This document shows, piece by piece, positions 14,001-26,244 of a stretch of DNA of 64,000 nt. The position numbers and the translations under genes were made by a program. Positions within the stretch are counted from its first letter, which is position 1. Each line of letters opens with the position of its first letter. The notes under the pieces are model-generated. The model had not been told where the DNA came from, ran no database searches, and saw only the letters and a list, made by a program, of their open reading frames with translations. Origin of the DNA: Apostichopus japonicus (lineage: Eukaryota; Echinodermata; Holothuroidea; Aspidochirotida; Stichopodidae); the NCBI RefSeq assembly GCF_037975245.1, contig NC_092572.1:27821989-27885988 (forward strand). The letters are read 5' to 3'.

Positions 14001-14199
14001 CCTGTGAAAAATATTTAAGGTTTTAAAACTGATGAAGATAAAACATTAGTTAGCTAATCATGCAAAATTCATAGACGTTAAGGAATTTTCCTCAAGTTGC
14101 AAATTTTGCCATCAGTGTCTTATAGTCGGCTCTACAACGCCATCACCATCTCATAGATTCCTTCGGCAAGGATTTAAAAATACAAAACACATTTTCAGC
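11098..14199. other. Intergenic region between convergent genes
   Basis: No gene is supported between the stop of the HECT gene and the stop of the integrase gene, which point towards each other. The part after 11097 should hold the HECT 3' UTR. An A run lies near 11627-11640. The segment 13440-13705 belongs to the dispersed repeat that contains TGACCTTTGACCT (13594-13606). Confidence 0.6.
13440..13705. repeat. Dispersed repeat with TGACCTTTGACC motif
   Basis: Phrases such as 'tgacctttgacctgcatg', 'aaaacaatagggatcat', 'ctactcaccaaggg' and 'cttcttgagat' recur in looser form near 15290-15420, 32870-32960, 33470-33560, 34790-35110, 46370-46740, 47500-47960 and 61400-62880, in both orientations. 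This is an old interspersed family. I could not define its ends. Confidence 0.5.
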
Positions 14200-17100
14200 T
14201 CATCGCAACATTTCATTTAGGATGGTGACACATCTTCTGTATTTCAATTTGCTACCTCCATTGGTGTTGTCCACTGCATTTCTCAGTTGCTGCATCTGAT
14301 CGTTGTCAAGACCTTCTATTGAGTGACTGTCAACACCATCCATGGATACAGTTCTTCCCACTGTTTGCTCACTGCCTTCTTCATCATTAGCCTCCAAGAG
14401 AGAACACAATTTTGCTTCTAGGTTGTCATCTTCCTCTTGAAACATCTCCCTTACTACTGTTGCTGTTGAGTTTGTGTTCTGTAGAAAACCATCTAGCCAA
14501 ATTTGATGAGGTGTTCTACTTTGCTCTGTTCTAATTTTATGGCTGTTCCACCCATTTCTGAACTGTTCCATGAGCTGATTGATTTCATCCAGATAGACAA
14601 ATTTAAGTGCAAACATTTCTGTGGGGCTGTCAATGTGTAAGAGGTCATTGTCTTCTAATTTATAAAATTCTTTATACAAAGTTGAAGTGACATCCTTGTG
14701 AACATCTCGCCACAGACGCTCGATTCTTTCATTATGTACTGATTGTCCAGTGATGTGGCTTCCCCGTCCACTTCCTCTTAACAAATTCATGAGAAGGGCA
14801 ACATCAATGTTTTCACTGCCATAGTCTGACCTGACACGGGAGGGAAGACCATACCTTTTTGCAGCTTGCACAAACGATCTCTGAACAACATCAGCCTGGT
14901 TAGTTGTAGAACAATTTAAGTACACAACCATGCGTGAATAACCGTCGATGCCACCATGTGTCACAAATCCCCATCTGTGTGAAACAAAACAAATCTTCAT
15001 ATCATTTACAGTACTAAAACTTATGTTTCGATCATGCCATGAGTTTCAGGTTTATTAGACATTTGGTTCTGTAATAATGGTGTTACAGGCAAAGCATCAC
15101 AAAACAGTACAATAAAACAGAAGGAACAAGAATGCAAAAATTGATTGAGGTTTGATGACTTCATTACACTAGACATCTGCTCGTTCACCAGAAATAGTTC
15201 TTAAAATATAAATGTCCTGAATAGCTTTTGGATCTACCAGTACACTATGGCATGTACAAAACACATCATTCTTCTGTGGAAAATCACCCACAATAAACAA
15301 TAGGGGTCATGTAGTCAATGTGAGCAACCTCACACCAACTATGAGAAGTATCCATTATTACTCCCTTCAAATATTGTGTTTAGGTTTTCAGAGTTGACCT
15401 CTGGTGACCTCAAAATGTTCTGAATTGTTGTTCTCAGTAAGATGAATGTGACTCACGGTATTCATAGCCCAGCCAACATGCCCAGCTGGGCTTAGAGGTA
15501 GTCTGTATTGGCCCCAAATTATAGCATGCTATAATTTCTAGACGTTTTTAAAAAGTACTTTCCTGGAGGTCTTTACTATCCAAATTGTTCTCAGACATTC
15601 TAAATGAACACAAGATGACTAAATTTCCCAGTGAGGTAAATTTCTTGAAAAAAATATATCAAGAGTAAAGTAACCCATGTTTTGGCTAATGTCGGGCTTT
15701 CCGTTACTCTGGAGCCCAGCTGGCTCCCAAGCGCGGCCCAACTGGGCAGACACTCTTATTTGATTGATGCTTATTTCTTAGAAAATTCATGTTGTTGGCA
15801 TTTTGTGTGTTATTGGGAGTTTTAAGTTAAAGGATAGGCTATGTGATTACAGCTTAATGTCAATCTAAAATTTAGTTCAATTTTTGCTGGGCTGCAGCTG
15901 GGCTATTGCTGGAGTTTCCCACTATTTGGAACCCAGCTAGGGCCCTACTGGGCACTTCTTTGGACAAACACTCTTCAGTTCATAAACCCAATTTTGTCAA
16001 CCTTGAAAAAAATAAAAGAAAAAAATTAACATGTTTGTATCTGGCTTAACCCTTACAAAAACTTCACACATGTTTTCCTGCCTACCGTTTTGGGATGTAC
16101 TTATTTATCAAGCAAGGCCATATATACTGTAGCTAGGCCTGTAGCGGTTAATTACCCCACGGACAAGTTTGAATTTTGAGATATAAATGTGTGTCATATA
16201 TGGTATTCTACAGTGTGTAGACTAAATCCGTGCAGCATTTCAAATTGAAGTTTTCTCATAGCTTTGAGTCCAAACAGTATCTATTGGTGTGTTTAAGCAT
16301 CAGTCATCACCTACTGCCTTAATGGAGGATCTGAACAGAAACCGCCCAAATGAAAGAAAGAAAAGGCACCTAACTATATGCATATTACTTGCTTTCATGC
16401 CCATATGGTTTACCCAAAAAGCAGCTGGAGCCCACCTATAACCCAACCATAGCCCAGATGGAGCCCGGCTGGGCCTAGGTCGTGCTAGCTCAGTTGGGGC
16501 CCACCTAGGACCCACGTGGGCCCCGGTTGGGACAAACACGGCTTGGCCCCAGCTGGGAATGTTGGCTGGGAGGTTCGAGGACTAACTGACAGCAACTTTA
16601 AAGAAATTAATAGATTGTGAAAAAATTGATATATTGGGATTACTGTGGATATGCCAACCTTGGAATTGTCTTCTTGTTTTTCACTATGTGGCCAGACAGC
16701 CAGGCCGCACTGGATATCCGGTGCATCCCAAGGCTTTACAGCGAACAAGCCAATTGAATACATCGAGGCAGTCACCCGAGGACATTTTGACAGTGTGTAG
16801 TATGAAGTCTAGCTTTTTATATACCAAACAGTGTGTTAGTCTGTTGATTACTTAAAACCATCACAGGGAATAATTTAGTGTTCAAATTTTGCCTAGCATT
16901 TCTGAGGTTTTTTCAGTTCTTAAGCATAAATACATTAAAAACCCTGGGGTTATGCATGCGAAAAAAATGCTACAGATGTTCCATTTGTGTAGCATTTTGA
17001 CCAGTTTGTATAGCCAAATGAGATGTGATACTGGATAAATTATTCCCTGCACGTCCATAGAGCAAAATTGAGACAAACCTAATGAGTTTCATATGGCCAT

Positions 17101-18884
17101 CTATATGCCAAAGACTGTTGGGTGTTGGAACAAAGTAAGTTCCTCTGGCCACGGTCCTTCCCCATCTACTGGCAGTTCCCACCGGATCAGCTGTACGCAA
17201 CATGGAGCGATTTTTTTGCCGTGGGACCAGAATTCCTTGGCTCCTAAGGTATCCATTTATCATCTGAAAATAAAAAAGCATACAATATACAGCATCAGAA
17301 AACCACGGGGGGCAGCATGCAATTCCACCCTGGAAAAGACAGAAAAAGGTCCCATAATTGCATTGACTGGGCCGAAAAAATATAGGAAAAGTGAAGAAAA
17401 TGGCCCCATAAATTCTTATCACAGAATATGAGATGAAGCTATTCTTATTTTTTTTCTGGTAATGAAGTTTCTTTGGCCAATCTCAGCCTAGTTTTGATAG
17501 AAACTGCTACCAGCCAAGATCAGTCTGTGCTGATAGACCATACAGTACACCATTGTTAGTAGCGACCATGCTAGAAAGTTTGTGTAACCTTTGGGATCAG
17601 TATGTACGTAGATATTGTTGATATTTTTCCCACACAGGCAAACATATGCCGTGTACCACTATTAACACGAAAACACACGTGTTTTCGAAGATACCAACTA
17701 GCATTTGCACTGCTAAATTTGACAGTGAAATATCAGCCATTTACCCTACAAAACCACCATCTTATATACAAACAGTTACCCACCAACTGTTATGATTGAC
17801 CTACTTATTTGAGAATCTTTTGCAACTTCAATTCTTCAGAATGGAAAGAATGTATTATTGTAACATGAACAAACCTCTGTGCCACTATTTGGGTGCTGCT
17901 TACTCAAGTTAGTAATAATGGCTGTTAGGTCTTCTTCACTCATGTTTGTGTAACGTTGTCTCATTTTCATCCCATGTTGGTAAAGGAGCTTGTACACAGC
18001 AGCAACTGAACACTTAAACTGTTGCGCCATTCTCTTTGCAGAATAACCCTTTTCATACAGGTAACGCAACTGCTCAAATGGTATTTCCAATCTCGGCCTT
18101 CCTCTTCGACCTGTTGAACAGCAAAAGTAAACATACACTGTCACTAAGAAAACAAAAACAGATTCACAATCAAACAGTGACGTAGCCAGAAATAGGATGT
18201 TTAACTTCCGCAGTCACATGCAACGTTGCATTTTGACTTATGAAAGATAATCTAGAGTGCCAAACTTGTGTGCGAGTGTAATGACATACCGTACATTATA
18301 CAACGGGAGGGGAAAGGGGACTAAGTTACACAGTACTACTACTGCCACTGGGAGTGGTACGGTAACTACTCATGCACTTGTTACAGGGAGGACAAACGTT
18401 GGGCAAGCACCGAAGGGCCAGGCCTATAAACCTATAGATGAGAGGCTATGACAAATAATACCGGGGTGGTTAAGTAGTTCAATATGAAAGACCAAAATGT
18501 TAAAAGTATACCATGGTCGGCGACAGGAACAGGCTGGTAAATGTGCCCATTAGACTGGCTCCCCGATGGTGGCTGCAACGTTCCGTCTGGCTGTGCCTGT
18601 GCGTCTGCGATAGAAAGGAGCTGATCTAGCACAGCTGCTATAGAATTGAACCTGTGCTCATCGATGCTCGCGTTAATCCGTTCTAAATTTCTCTTTGCTT
18701 GGAGAAGACGTTCTTTCGCTTCAGAAGCATTGTCATTGTCAGTTAAGAGCCGCTCTACTTCGCCCAAAATCCGAGAAATTCTGTCAAGAACGATCTGTGC
18801 TTCGTCATTTACAGCCATCGCCATGGTGAAAGTACCGCTATCGGTACCCTGTTGTCTCGCCACTGTCATTTGCATGTACTGCAC
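14200..18884 (-). CDS. Four-exon integrase-core-domain protein with N-terminal HTH
   Basis: Exons (minus): 18884-18512, 18110-17875, 17263-17079 and 14974-14200. All have GT-AG borders and consistent phase, and predict 522 residues from the first ATG. A later Met (MAMAVNDEAQ) could also start. Residues ~25-100 look coiled-coil. Residues ~125-200 contain a Hin-like helix-turn-helix (GRRGRPRLEIPFEQLRYL, later GYSAKRMAQQFKCSVAAVYK). Residues ~245-360 form a retroviral-type integrase (rve) core: WHIDGHMKLIR (D258), GGIDGYSRMVVYL, RVRSDYGSEN (D315) and HNERIERLWRDV (E350 most likely the acid, 34 residues after D315). There is no reverse transcriptase, zinc-binding HHCC domain or chromodomain. The family is a widespread intron-containing integrase-like group in animals and fungi, with unknown function. 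The reading frame is intact and the triad kept, so activity or a co-opted role is possible. Confidence 0.85.
15468..16570. mobile_element. 1.1-kb non-autonomous element with 23-bp terminal inverted repeats
   Basis: The two ends, 15468-15490 and 16548-16570, are reverse complements over 23 bases with one mismatch. Each contains CCCAGCCAACAT next to CCCAGCTGGG. The interior repeats CCCAGCTGGG, CCCAACTGGG and related words, mainly towards both ends, and carries no credible gene. No target-site duplication was evident. It sits in the last intron of the integrase gene. It is a MITE-like DNA element; I do not assign a superfamily. Confidence 0.65.
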
Positions 18885-18929
18885 ATCGTGTGCGCATGCT
18901 TGTAAGGCGGGCTGTCACGGTTGATTTAC

Positions 18930-19565
18930 TGATATCATCGTCACGGTTGAATTACTGATATCAGCAAATGATTTGTTGATATCATCAAATGAATTGGTGA
19001 TATCAACAAAAGCCTGCATTAGTGATATGTACGGTTCATTTGCTGATATCATTAAATCAATTACTGATATCACCAATTGATTTGTTGATATCAGCAAATG
19101 AATTAGTGATATGTTGGAATTGTTGATATCAGCAAATGAATTAGTGATATGTTGAAATTGTTGATATCAGCAAATGAATTGGTGATATCAACAATTATTT
19201 GTTGATATCAGCAAATAATTGTTGATATCATCAAATGATTTGCTGATATCATCAAATGATTTGCTGATATCACCAAGTCATTTGGGGATATCACCAAATA
19301 ATTGCTGATATCTGCAAATATTTGTTGATATCAGCAATTATTTGTTGATATCAGCAATTATTTGGTGATATCAACAAATGAATTGGTGATATCAGCAAAT
19401 GAATTGGTGATATCAGCAAATGAATTGCTGATATCAACAATTATTTGGTGATATCAGCAAATAATTGTTGATATCAGCAATTATTTGATGATATCATCAA
19501 ATGATTTGATGATATCAACAATTATTTGCTGATATCACCAAATATTTGATGATATCATCAAATAT
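18930..19565. repeat. Array of ~28 GATATC-centred palindromes upstream of the integrase gene
   Basis: The stretch is built from units like ATTTGNTGATATCANCAAAT about 20-23 bases apart. I count about 28 GATATC cores and a few GATATG variants. Each unit is close to self-complementary, and flanking AAAT/ATTT words are shared between neighbours. It starts about 50 bases upstream of the first ATG of the minus-strand integrase gene, so it covers the expected promoter position. Confidence 0.9.
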
Positions 19566-19631
19566 CGAATAAAAAGTAAAACGGCTTGCCATAAGTACGT
19601 CCCAATAAGATGTATTGTATGCCTCCACGAG

Positions 19632-19795
19632 TTAGTGTAACTGCGTAAGTGCGTAACTGCGTTAGTGCGTAACTGCGTAAGTGCGCAACTGCGTAAGTGC
19701 GTAAATGCGTAAGTGCGTAGTTGCGTAACTGTGTAACTACCTAATTGCGTAACTTGATAAGTGCGTAACTGTGTTACTGCTTAAGTGTACAGACA
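19632..19795. repeat. GCGTAACT/GCGTAAGT minisatellite
   Basis: An 8-base unit, TGCGTAAC alternating with TGCGTAAG, is repeated about twenty times with variants (GCGCAACT, GCGTTAGT). It lies just beyond the GATATC array. No coding content. Confidence 0.85.
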
Positions 19796-20119
19796 ATTCC
19801 TGTACCATTTATTTTAACTGCTTATCAAAGTCTGTCAATGCCGTAATCTGTGGTGAATTCATATGCCAGTGGATCAAAGATCAACGTAATAAATCAATAA
19901 ATAAGAGATCAACCAGTCATCAACCTCTTCTCCGATTTTTGTCTTAATGTGTTAAAGATTTTTATTAGTTCAAGCAGCTGGACTTCAGGAGAAACTGGTC
20001 AACGTTACAATATAAACCATAACTATTATTTTGGTACAGTGGAGCAGGAACGTGTGCACATTGAGATGTGTGTCAGGAGATGGACACTTGGAACCAGCCC
20101 ACCATCACACCGTAAGTAA

Positions 20120-20372
20120 AGATTTCTTCTGTAGCTTGGTGGTTAACACCGGTGCCTTTCAATCATAAGGTCCCGTGTTCGAGTCACTCCAAGATTAATG
20201 TATGTTGTCCAGTTACAGAGTTGTTGAAAATTGAAAATTCATAATCATGGGCGTTAAATATGAATCTACGAGACTGACTTCGATCAGCTTGCGGCATTGA
20301 TAAGCCAATCGAGTTTCTTCGCGAGTTCCTGCTTGCAGGAGGATCTAAAATACATACATACATATATAAATG
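20120..20372 (+). repeat. tRNA-derived SINE with ATAC-repeat tail
   Basis: An A-box-like TAGCTTGGTGGTTAACACC is followed by GTGTTCGAGTCACTCC, a good B box, about 30 bases on. A body of about 130 bases ends in TTGCAGGAGGATCTAAAATA and an ATAC/ATACAT tail. The same tail junction occurs at 47643-47691, which supports a SINE family rather than a tRNA gene. Confidence 0.65.
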
Positions 20373-20379
20373 TAACAGG

Positions 20380-22640
20380 TGTTAACTCTTTGGTATATAA
20401 CACCCACACTTTCATATAGCAGATGTTTGTAAGCTACTCTTTTTCGCATAGAAGAATTGGGCCGAAGTTATGTTCAATCCTTGGGGGGGGGGGGGTTGAA
20501 TCCTGTACTGATTAGTATAGGGGCATAATCTTAGGGCCAGACGGGTCCAGGTTCCTTTCAATTATTAATAAGGGGGATGTGAGACCCTGGGATATTTTAA
20601 GCCGAACCTCTTGTAGGGGGCGGGGTGGTTCCCTCGATAAAGTAACAAATATACGTTACGTGGTGCATTCTGTGGCATATTGAAACTTTACATTAGGTCT
20701 TTTATTAGGTAATAACGCAGTTATGTTTAAATAAACACTTGGTTTGAGTTCTGTGTGAGGTTGAAGCTCGATCTTCTTCTCCCCCTGGGCGAAGAGTTGT
20801 CTCATTCTTCTTCGACTGAACGCAATAAAACATTTAAAAAAATGACTGACGACGGGAGACAATGCTTCCCATCCCATCTTGTGCACGCACGCCACTGTTT
20901 GTAATGAACCCAACCAACCGAAGTGCATAACATATTCAAGCTTCTTGTAGAAAACGATTTGTACACACCCATGTGCAGTCATGTTACATTTGAAGATATG
21001 TTATATTGAAGTTTGCTTGAAAATAAACCTATGCCTATACAGACAATCAGTCAGAAAAATCCATCGTAATCATCACAAACAATACTAAACTGCATTATTA
21101 CACACGTAAGAAAGATACGCAAGTCCGTGTTTGTAATCACCAATGACCAGTTTGCTAGTACTGATATGGGTACAAGGTTCCTACTAAAAATATGAGTATG
21201 AGTACAAGGTCCCGGATAGATGACCGAATACAAATCCATACTTACGAGTACACGTGTATATGATTGTCACATATTAAGAGCTAAAACACATGAGTAAGGT
21301 CAGATAAATCTACATGAGTGCCTGGACAGGCTGGGTACTAGAAGGATGATTTATTCCGTGAGTACCTTAAACTCCGCACTTTTTGGCTTATAAAATTCCA
21401 GCATAGAAGTATTATCATGCAATTACATGATGCACGTAACTAGGTAAGGCTAAAAGAAATAGAAAATAAATATTTGGTTTAAAACCCTTTACGGGTGTAA
21501 TGTTAGTAGTGTGTTCCTCTTTTAGCGCCTCATGTTCAGAAACGTTTGAATGGACCTGGGAATGTAAAGACCCACGTCTAACTTGTGTATGACGACTATT
21601 CAAGCATAACTAACAATCAATTTCTTAGGCACGATTGTTTCATTTCGTGTTCAGATGAGATAACGAAGTAACTTTTATATTTCACTGGCAGTATTAGTAA
21701 AAAAGGCAGATCCTATAACTTCCGTTCAATAATCACAAATTTAGAGACAAAGCTGTTGTCAGCCGAAGAAGCTAAAACTAATTACAATCCTTGATTTGAA
21801 AATTCAATGAAATGCTTTTAGAATATTAATGTATGGAGACCAGTATACGGGACTTTCGATAGGTTACTATTTGATAGAAGAAAATTCACGATAATTTGTA
21901 AAAAAGACGAAAGAAATGTGGTCCCTCGAAGACACGGATGTTTCATAATTAGTTATTGCACAGCGCCATCTATTCAGGGATTTCGAAAGATCCCCAGAGT
22001 TAAATGGGAGGGGGGTGGGAAGGCAGTGTCCAACCACGATTGTATGAAACGGACTGACTTTCATTACGTCAAATAAATTCACGTAGAAAGGATTACTTTT
22101 TCAGGGTTTCGAAAATTAAGAACTATGGGTTTATCACACATGAATGTAGCAATCGTGGTGCAGAAAAAAAGAACGAAAGAACGGAAGACGAAGAACGACA
22201 GTTAAAAAAGAATTACACTTGCATTACCTGGTGCTCCCGTGTGGTAAGAGAGAGAGAGGGGGTAGTTATAAGGGTTGTTTCCTGAACTAGTACCTTCCCC
22301 ACGATGCATTTGGCAAGCGCCATGAATCCTTAAAGTTTCTTGACTATGCTAGGAGACGTATTAGTCACTCGATATGAAAACTAGGCTGCTGTCTTGTTCG
22401 TATGTCTCGCGTCTCACATTCCGGTAAAGGTAGTAGCTTTTAGCTAATACATAAACCAGTGCGAGTTTTATTAGACGTGTGGAAGATGCTGCAGTCTGGA
22501 CCATTGTTATTGGTTGATGTTGGTACCGTAGCCTAACACAATAAAGTCAGTGATTGTACATCCGCTAATAGGCTAACCACTCTTGGGCAAAGTGTCAGGC
22601 TATGAGAGCGCCTGCAGTACTGACTTGAATTTTCAGGATA
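20380..22640. other. Region without supported genes
   Basis: Only short, composition-driven open frames are present. A 13-base G run lies at 20483-20495. Nothing else was recognised. Confidence 0.4.
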
Positions 22641-22647
22641 GTTGCAG

Positions 22648-22887
22648 TCGTTATCGCTTTTTATGCTTGGAAGGTTAAAGCGTGTAAGGGAAGCTACACA
22701 TTTTGTGAACATTAAGGAAGAACGACGAAGCTCAACATCACAGTTTAGCAATTCGCTGGTGAATTGCAGCGATTCCGAGACAGAGAGTAGATTGGGAAGG
22801 CTGCAAAAATACAATAATTCTAAACTTTCTCTTCTGGCTCAAAATCGAAACTGTCCTGGTATTGAAAATGGCGAGTACCATGCTTAG
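22648..22887 (+). CDS. Possible last exon of an unknown protein (Ser/charged tail)
   Basis: After an AG at 22646-22647, 79 codons are open in phase 0 to TAG. The product has a short hydrophobic start (SLSLFMLGRLKRVRE), then a Ser/Glu-rich polar stretch (EERRSSTSQFSNSLV, CSDSETESRL) resembling a cytoplasmic tail. Codon variety looks more protein-like than in neighbouring frames. No partner exon was found on the plus strand, and an antisense open frame overlaps. This may be a real terminal exon or chance; I do not recognise a family. Confidence 0.25.
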   Translation, partial: SLSLFMLGRLKRVREATHFVNIKEERRSSTSQFSNSLVNCSDSETESRLGRLQKYNNSKLSLLAQNRNCPGIENGEYHA

Positions 22888-23265
22888 ACCAAACATTCAT
22901 CTACCGTAAGGCAACTAGGACGAGCTTACTTGTGGGACATACCTTCGACCTCGTTTTTAACTAAAATAAGGAGATTTTAAACAATCCCCACCCAAAGCAA
23001 ATCGGGAAATCAGGGGGAATAAAGCAACATCTAACTTAAGAAATCTCTGGTGAAAAGTACTGTGCTGTAGAAATATTTTGGGGTCTTACACGTCACCCAG
23101 CGCAATGGAATGTAGGCTATATAATACTATGGTACTCGCGCTAACGTTAGCGATGCAGAACACGATGGCAGAAGCTTTTTATACAATTGCCAGCAAAACG
23201 AAGTGGATTAGGTAATAAAAATCGCAGACCGTGAGATTATCTTAATCTTAATCCGGAAGACTCAC

Positions 23266-23465
23266 GATGTAAAACCAGGGAGTTGAAATATAATCAGATG
23301 AGTTGAAAGGTCTCCGGTCGGAAGGCCCTGCTCTATCGAAATTCTGACAAATTTATCAGGTGACTCGTAACTTGTTACCGTAAAAAACGGATGATCGACC
23401 GACAGAATATGCAGTATGCTACCTGACGACATTAACAGCAGGCAAATAAACACAAAACGAAACAT
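23266..23465 (-). CDS. Possible first exon with signal peptide, unknown secreted protein
   Basis: The frame opens with ATG and encodes MFRFVFICLLLMSSGS, a typical signal-peptide core, followed by about 50 polar residues (SVDHPFFTVTSYESPDKFVR). It runs into a strong donor, ATC|GTGAGT, at 23265-23264. No downstream exon on the minus strand could be linked with confidence, so the gene, if real, is incomplete here. Confidence 0.25.
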
Positions 23466-23469
23466 TTAA

Positions 23470-26240
23470 TTGTAGGTTTTAATTAAATCACGATCGCACA
23501 AAGTATAATAAATTACATTAGATATACTCAATTCATGTGTAGGCCTATATACTGTACATGCATTGTCAATGTCGAAAACTTGACATGAAATATTTGGGAA
23601 AGAATCTTATAGTTTTGTTTGAACAACAATAACCACAAAATGAAATAAAATAAATAAATATTAACTTAACTTCAATGTGGACATCGAGACATGGTGATTT
23701 AGAAATGGCATGTTGAGGGGTTTTTTTGGGATAAAACTAAAGACTTAATGAGTCATTTTCTGCTTTTTCATAGGCTGACAAAACTTTGACGTTTAGGAAT
23801 TGAAACTCTAATTAAAGGATGAAGAATAGCTAGTAAGTCAACTCTCGACGAATGACAATAGTCATAAGTTTTTTAGAGCAAAACTTTCTAGTATACATAT
23901 CAACAGACAGTCACATACTCTCCTTTGATTGAGAGATGTTTCTTGGACATCTTAGGAGAGTGACTTCTAACTCTTTGTTATGAAGAGTAGGAATGTTTGA
24001 TCCAGGCCGATTTTATGACATATTTCTCGGAGGTACATACCATGCAATGTTCTGCATTCATCAGCTCATACCACGCAAAGGTGTGTATTTCATCAGCACA
24101 GCTTCTACATCACATTATTGGTTCTGTAACATGATTGCACATCATCATACAAAGGTGAATGTTGTGACTTTATGTAACAATTGATAAACAATGAAAAGTG
24201 TTCTGCTGGTAATGACTCCAACAACCACTATTCCTTTATATTACTCCACCTTTGTTAACAATACCGTATAGACTATATGCTACTCTATTAACCACTCTAC
24301 TGTGAAAACACAAAATGCTGGCAAAAGTGCACAGCACGTCGCATTATCTGTGGTGACAAACAACTTAATTGAGAAATATTTTAAATTTAAGGCGAACACT
24401 TATAAAACAATCATCCATGGCGGAAAATCAAGGAGAAGTAATCTTGCTGTTCTAATTCTGAAATTTGCCTTCATGACTTTTAATCTCCACTTTGAATTGC
24501 CAGGTGAAAAATATTCACCAGTAATCGAATGGCAACCCACGACAAGAAAATTAATCAAAATCCTCACTCTTTGTATTGTATTTCACGGGATGATATATAG
24601 ACTGTTTCAGCTTCGATTGTTAGACAAATTGAACGTTCGTCGTAACTGCTCACATGAATATCTGAAAAGGACTAGGAATATATGAAAATCACTATGGCAA
24701 CTCTCTTGATGTCAGATATGATGAACATACAAAAAGAAGGGAAAACGAAAAGAAAGAAAGAAATAAACAAACAAGAAGGAGAAAGAAAGGAAATTGTATG
24801 ATAGAGAGTAGCCTGTAGTGATAAGGACATATATAATGTGTACGATGTTATATCGAAAACATTTAAGAGTAGTAAATCAAAAAAATAGAAACATTAACGG
24901 AAGAAAAGAATTTAAACTGGACAACCACTAGTGATATATGTTATTGTCTTATTTAATGGAGGAATATTATTAAAAAGACAATTAATATACATTAATTAAA
25001 TAATAATGCATAGAGATGAGACTTGTTAAACAATTAACCCGCCTTTTAGGAGAGTATAGGAGCTTCAAGTATGGATATTTGAGCACTGTGTGTATTACAG
25101 TTATAAATATGCACGAAGCAAAGATTTGTAGGTGTTCAGTGACACTAATATCCTCAAGTACTGGGTTTCAAAATCGAAATTTTTAGTTCTTAGGAAATCT
25201 TATATTCACAAACACATATGAAATTCTGTAGGCTAATAAACAATATACTTAAAACTATTTTGGATTGCTGTAAAAGTCTGATCTAAGACGAAAAAGTTTT
25301 GGACGATGGGATGGCAAAGGTATTAGAACATTCGATATAGGTACCTCACATCAGAAGTGTCTGGTTGGTATGAATGTGGCTGTATTAATGATCTTATATT
25401 ACACCACCATGCAAGTATATTATATATATATTGAACATACTTAATTTAGGATGGTTAAACAATACGATATAGTTGCTAATATGGCTTTTAGAGGTATATT
25501 CCGGCTTTCCTAAAATCATGCGGCTAAATATAGGTGTTAACTTGAGTATAACTAGGTTAGGCCCCTATAAGCTAGGCAACTATAACGTTATGATATGTCT
25601 AACGTTAGTAAATGTACCATGAAGTATACCTAGTAGGGAACCGGTTTGTTAGGCCTAGCCTATACTATAGTCCTAGGCCACTATATATACAGTTTCTGTT
25701 CAATTCAAATATTAATGATAAAGAGCACGTTTACAATCAATTATAACGTTACAAGTATGTGTCAATAATATAAAGATACTGCAAGATCACAAGGGAGGGA
25801 ACTTAGCCGCGGTAATAATTTGAAACTGTTGACAAAATCGGTTACAAATGCGATTCTGCGAAGCTTCTGTTGGCGTTAGTGGTTTGCGGATTCGGAATTT
25901 ATAAATTTAGCGCTAACACAAGACAAATGTCAAAGTTCAAATTTAGTCGGATCATACTATTTTGCACTAGGAAGGCATTTTGCCTACCAATTGTTCAAAT
26001 CGCCGAACAAAGTATAACATATTTTTTTCAAATTGATTATATAGTAAATATTTCATATTTTTAATCATTGCGATGCAAAAGTTTAATCGTTTAATCATAA
26101 TTGTGTTAAATATGACAAAGATTTATTTTACACCCCTCATAAGTTGGCTAATTTAGCATTTTCAATATATTACGATACGGTTACTGCTTACGAACTTACA
26201 TTATAATATTCTCGATAATTACGCCTAAAATAAAAGCAGT
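23470..26240. other. AT-rich region without supported genes
   Basis: No splice-consistent coding exon or RNA gene was recognised. Bases 25540-25700 contain TAGGCCTAG-like words like those at the window start. Confidence 0.4.
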
Positions 26241-26244
26241 CAAC

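Noticed and set aside
18930-19565. CRISPR array
   Set aside because: Units are palindromic and nearly contiguous without unique spacers, and the genome is eukaryotic.
20120-20200. tRNA gene
   Set aside because: Good A and B boxes but no proper acceptor or anticodon stem, and a SINE body and tail follow.
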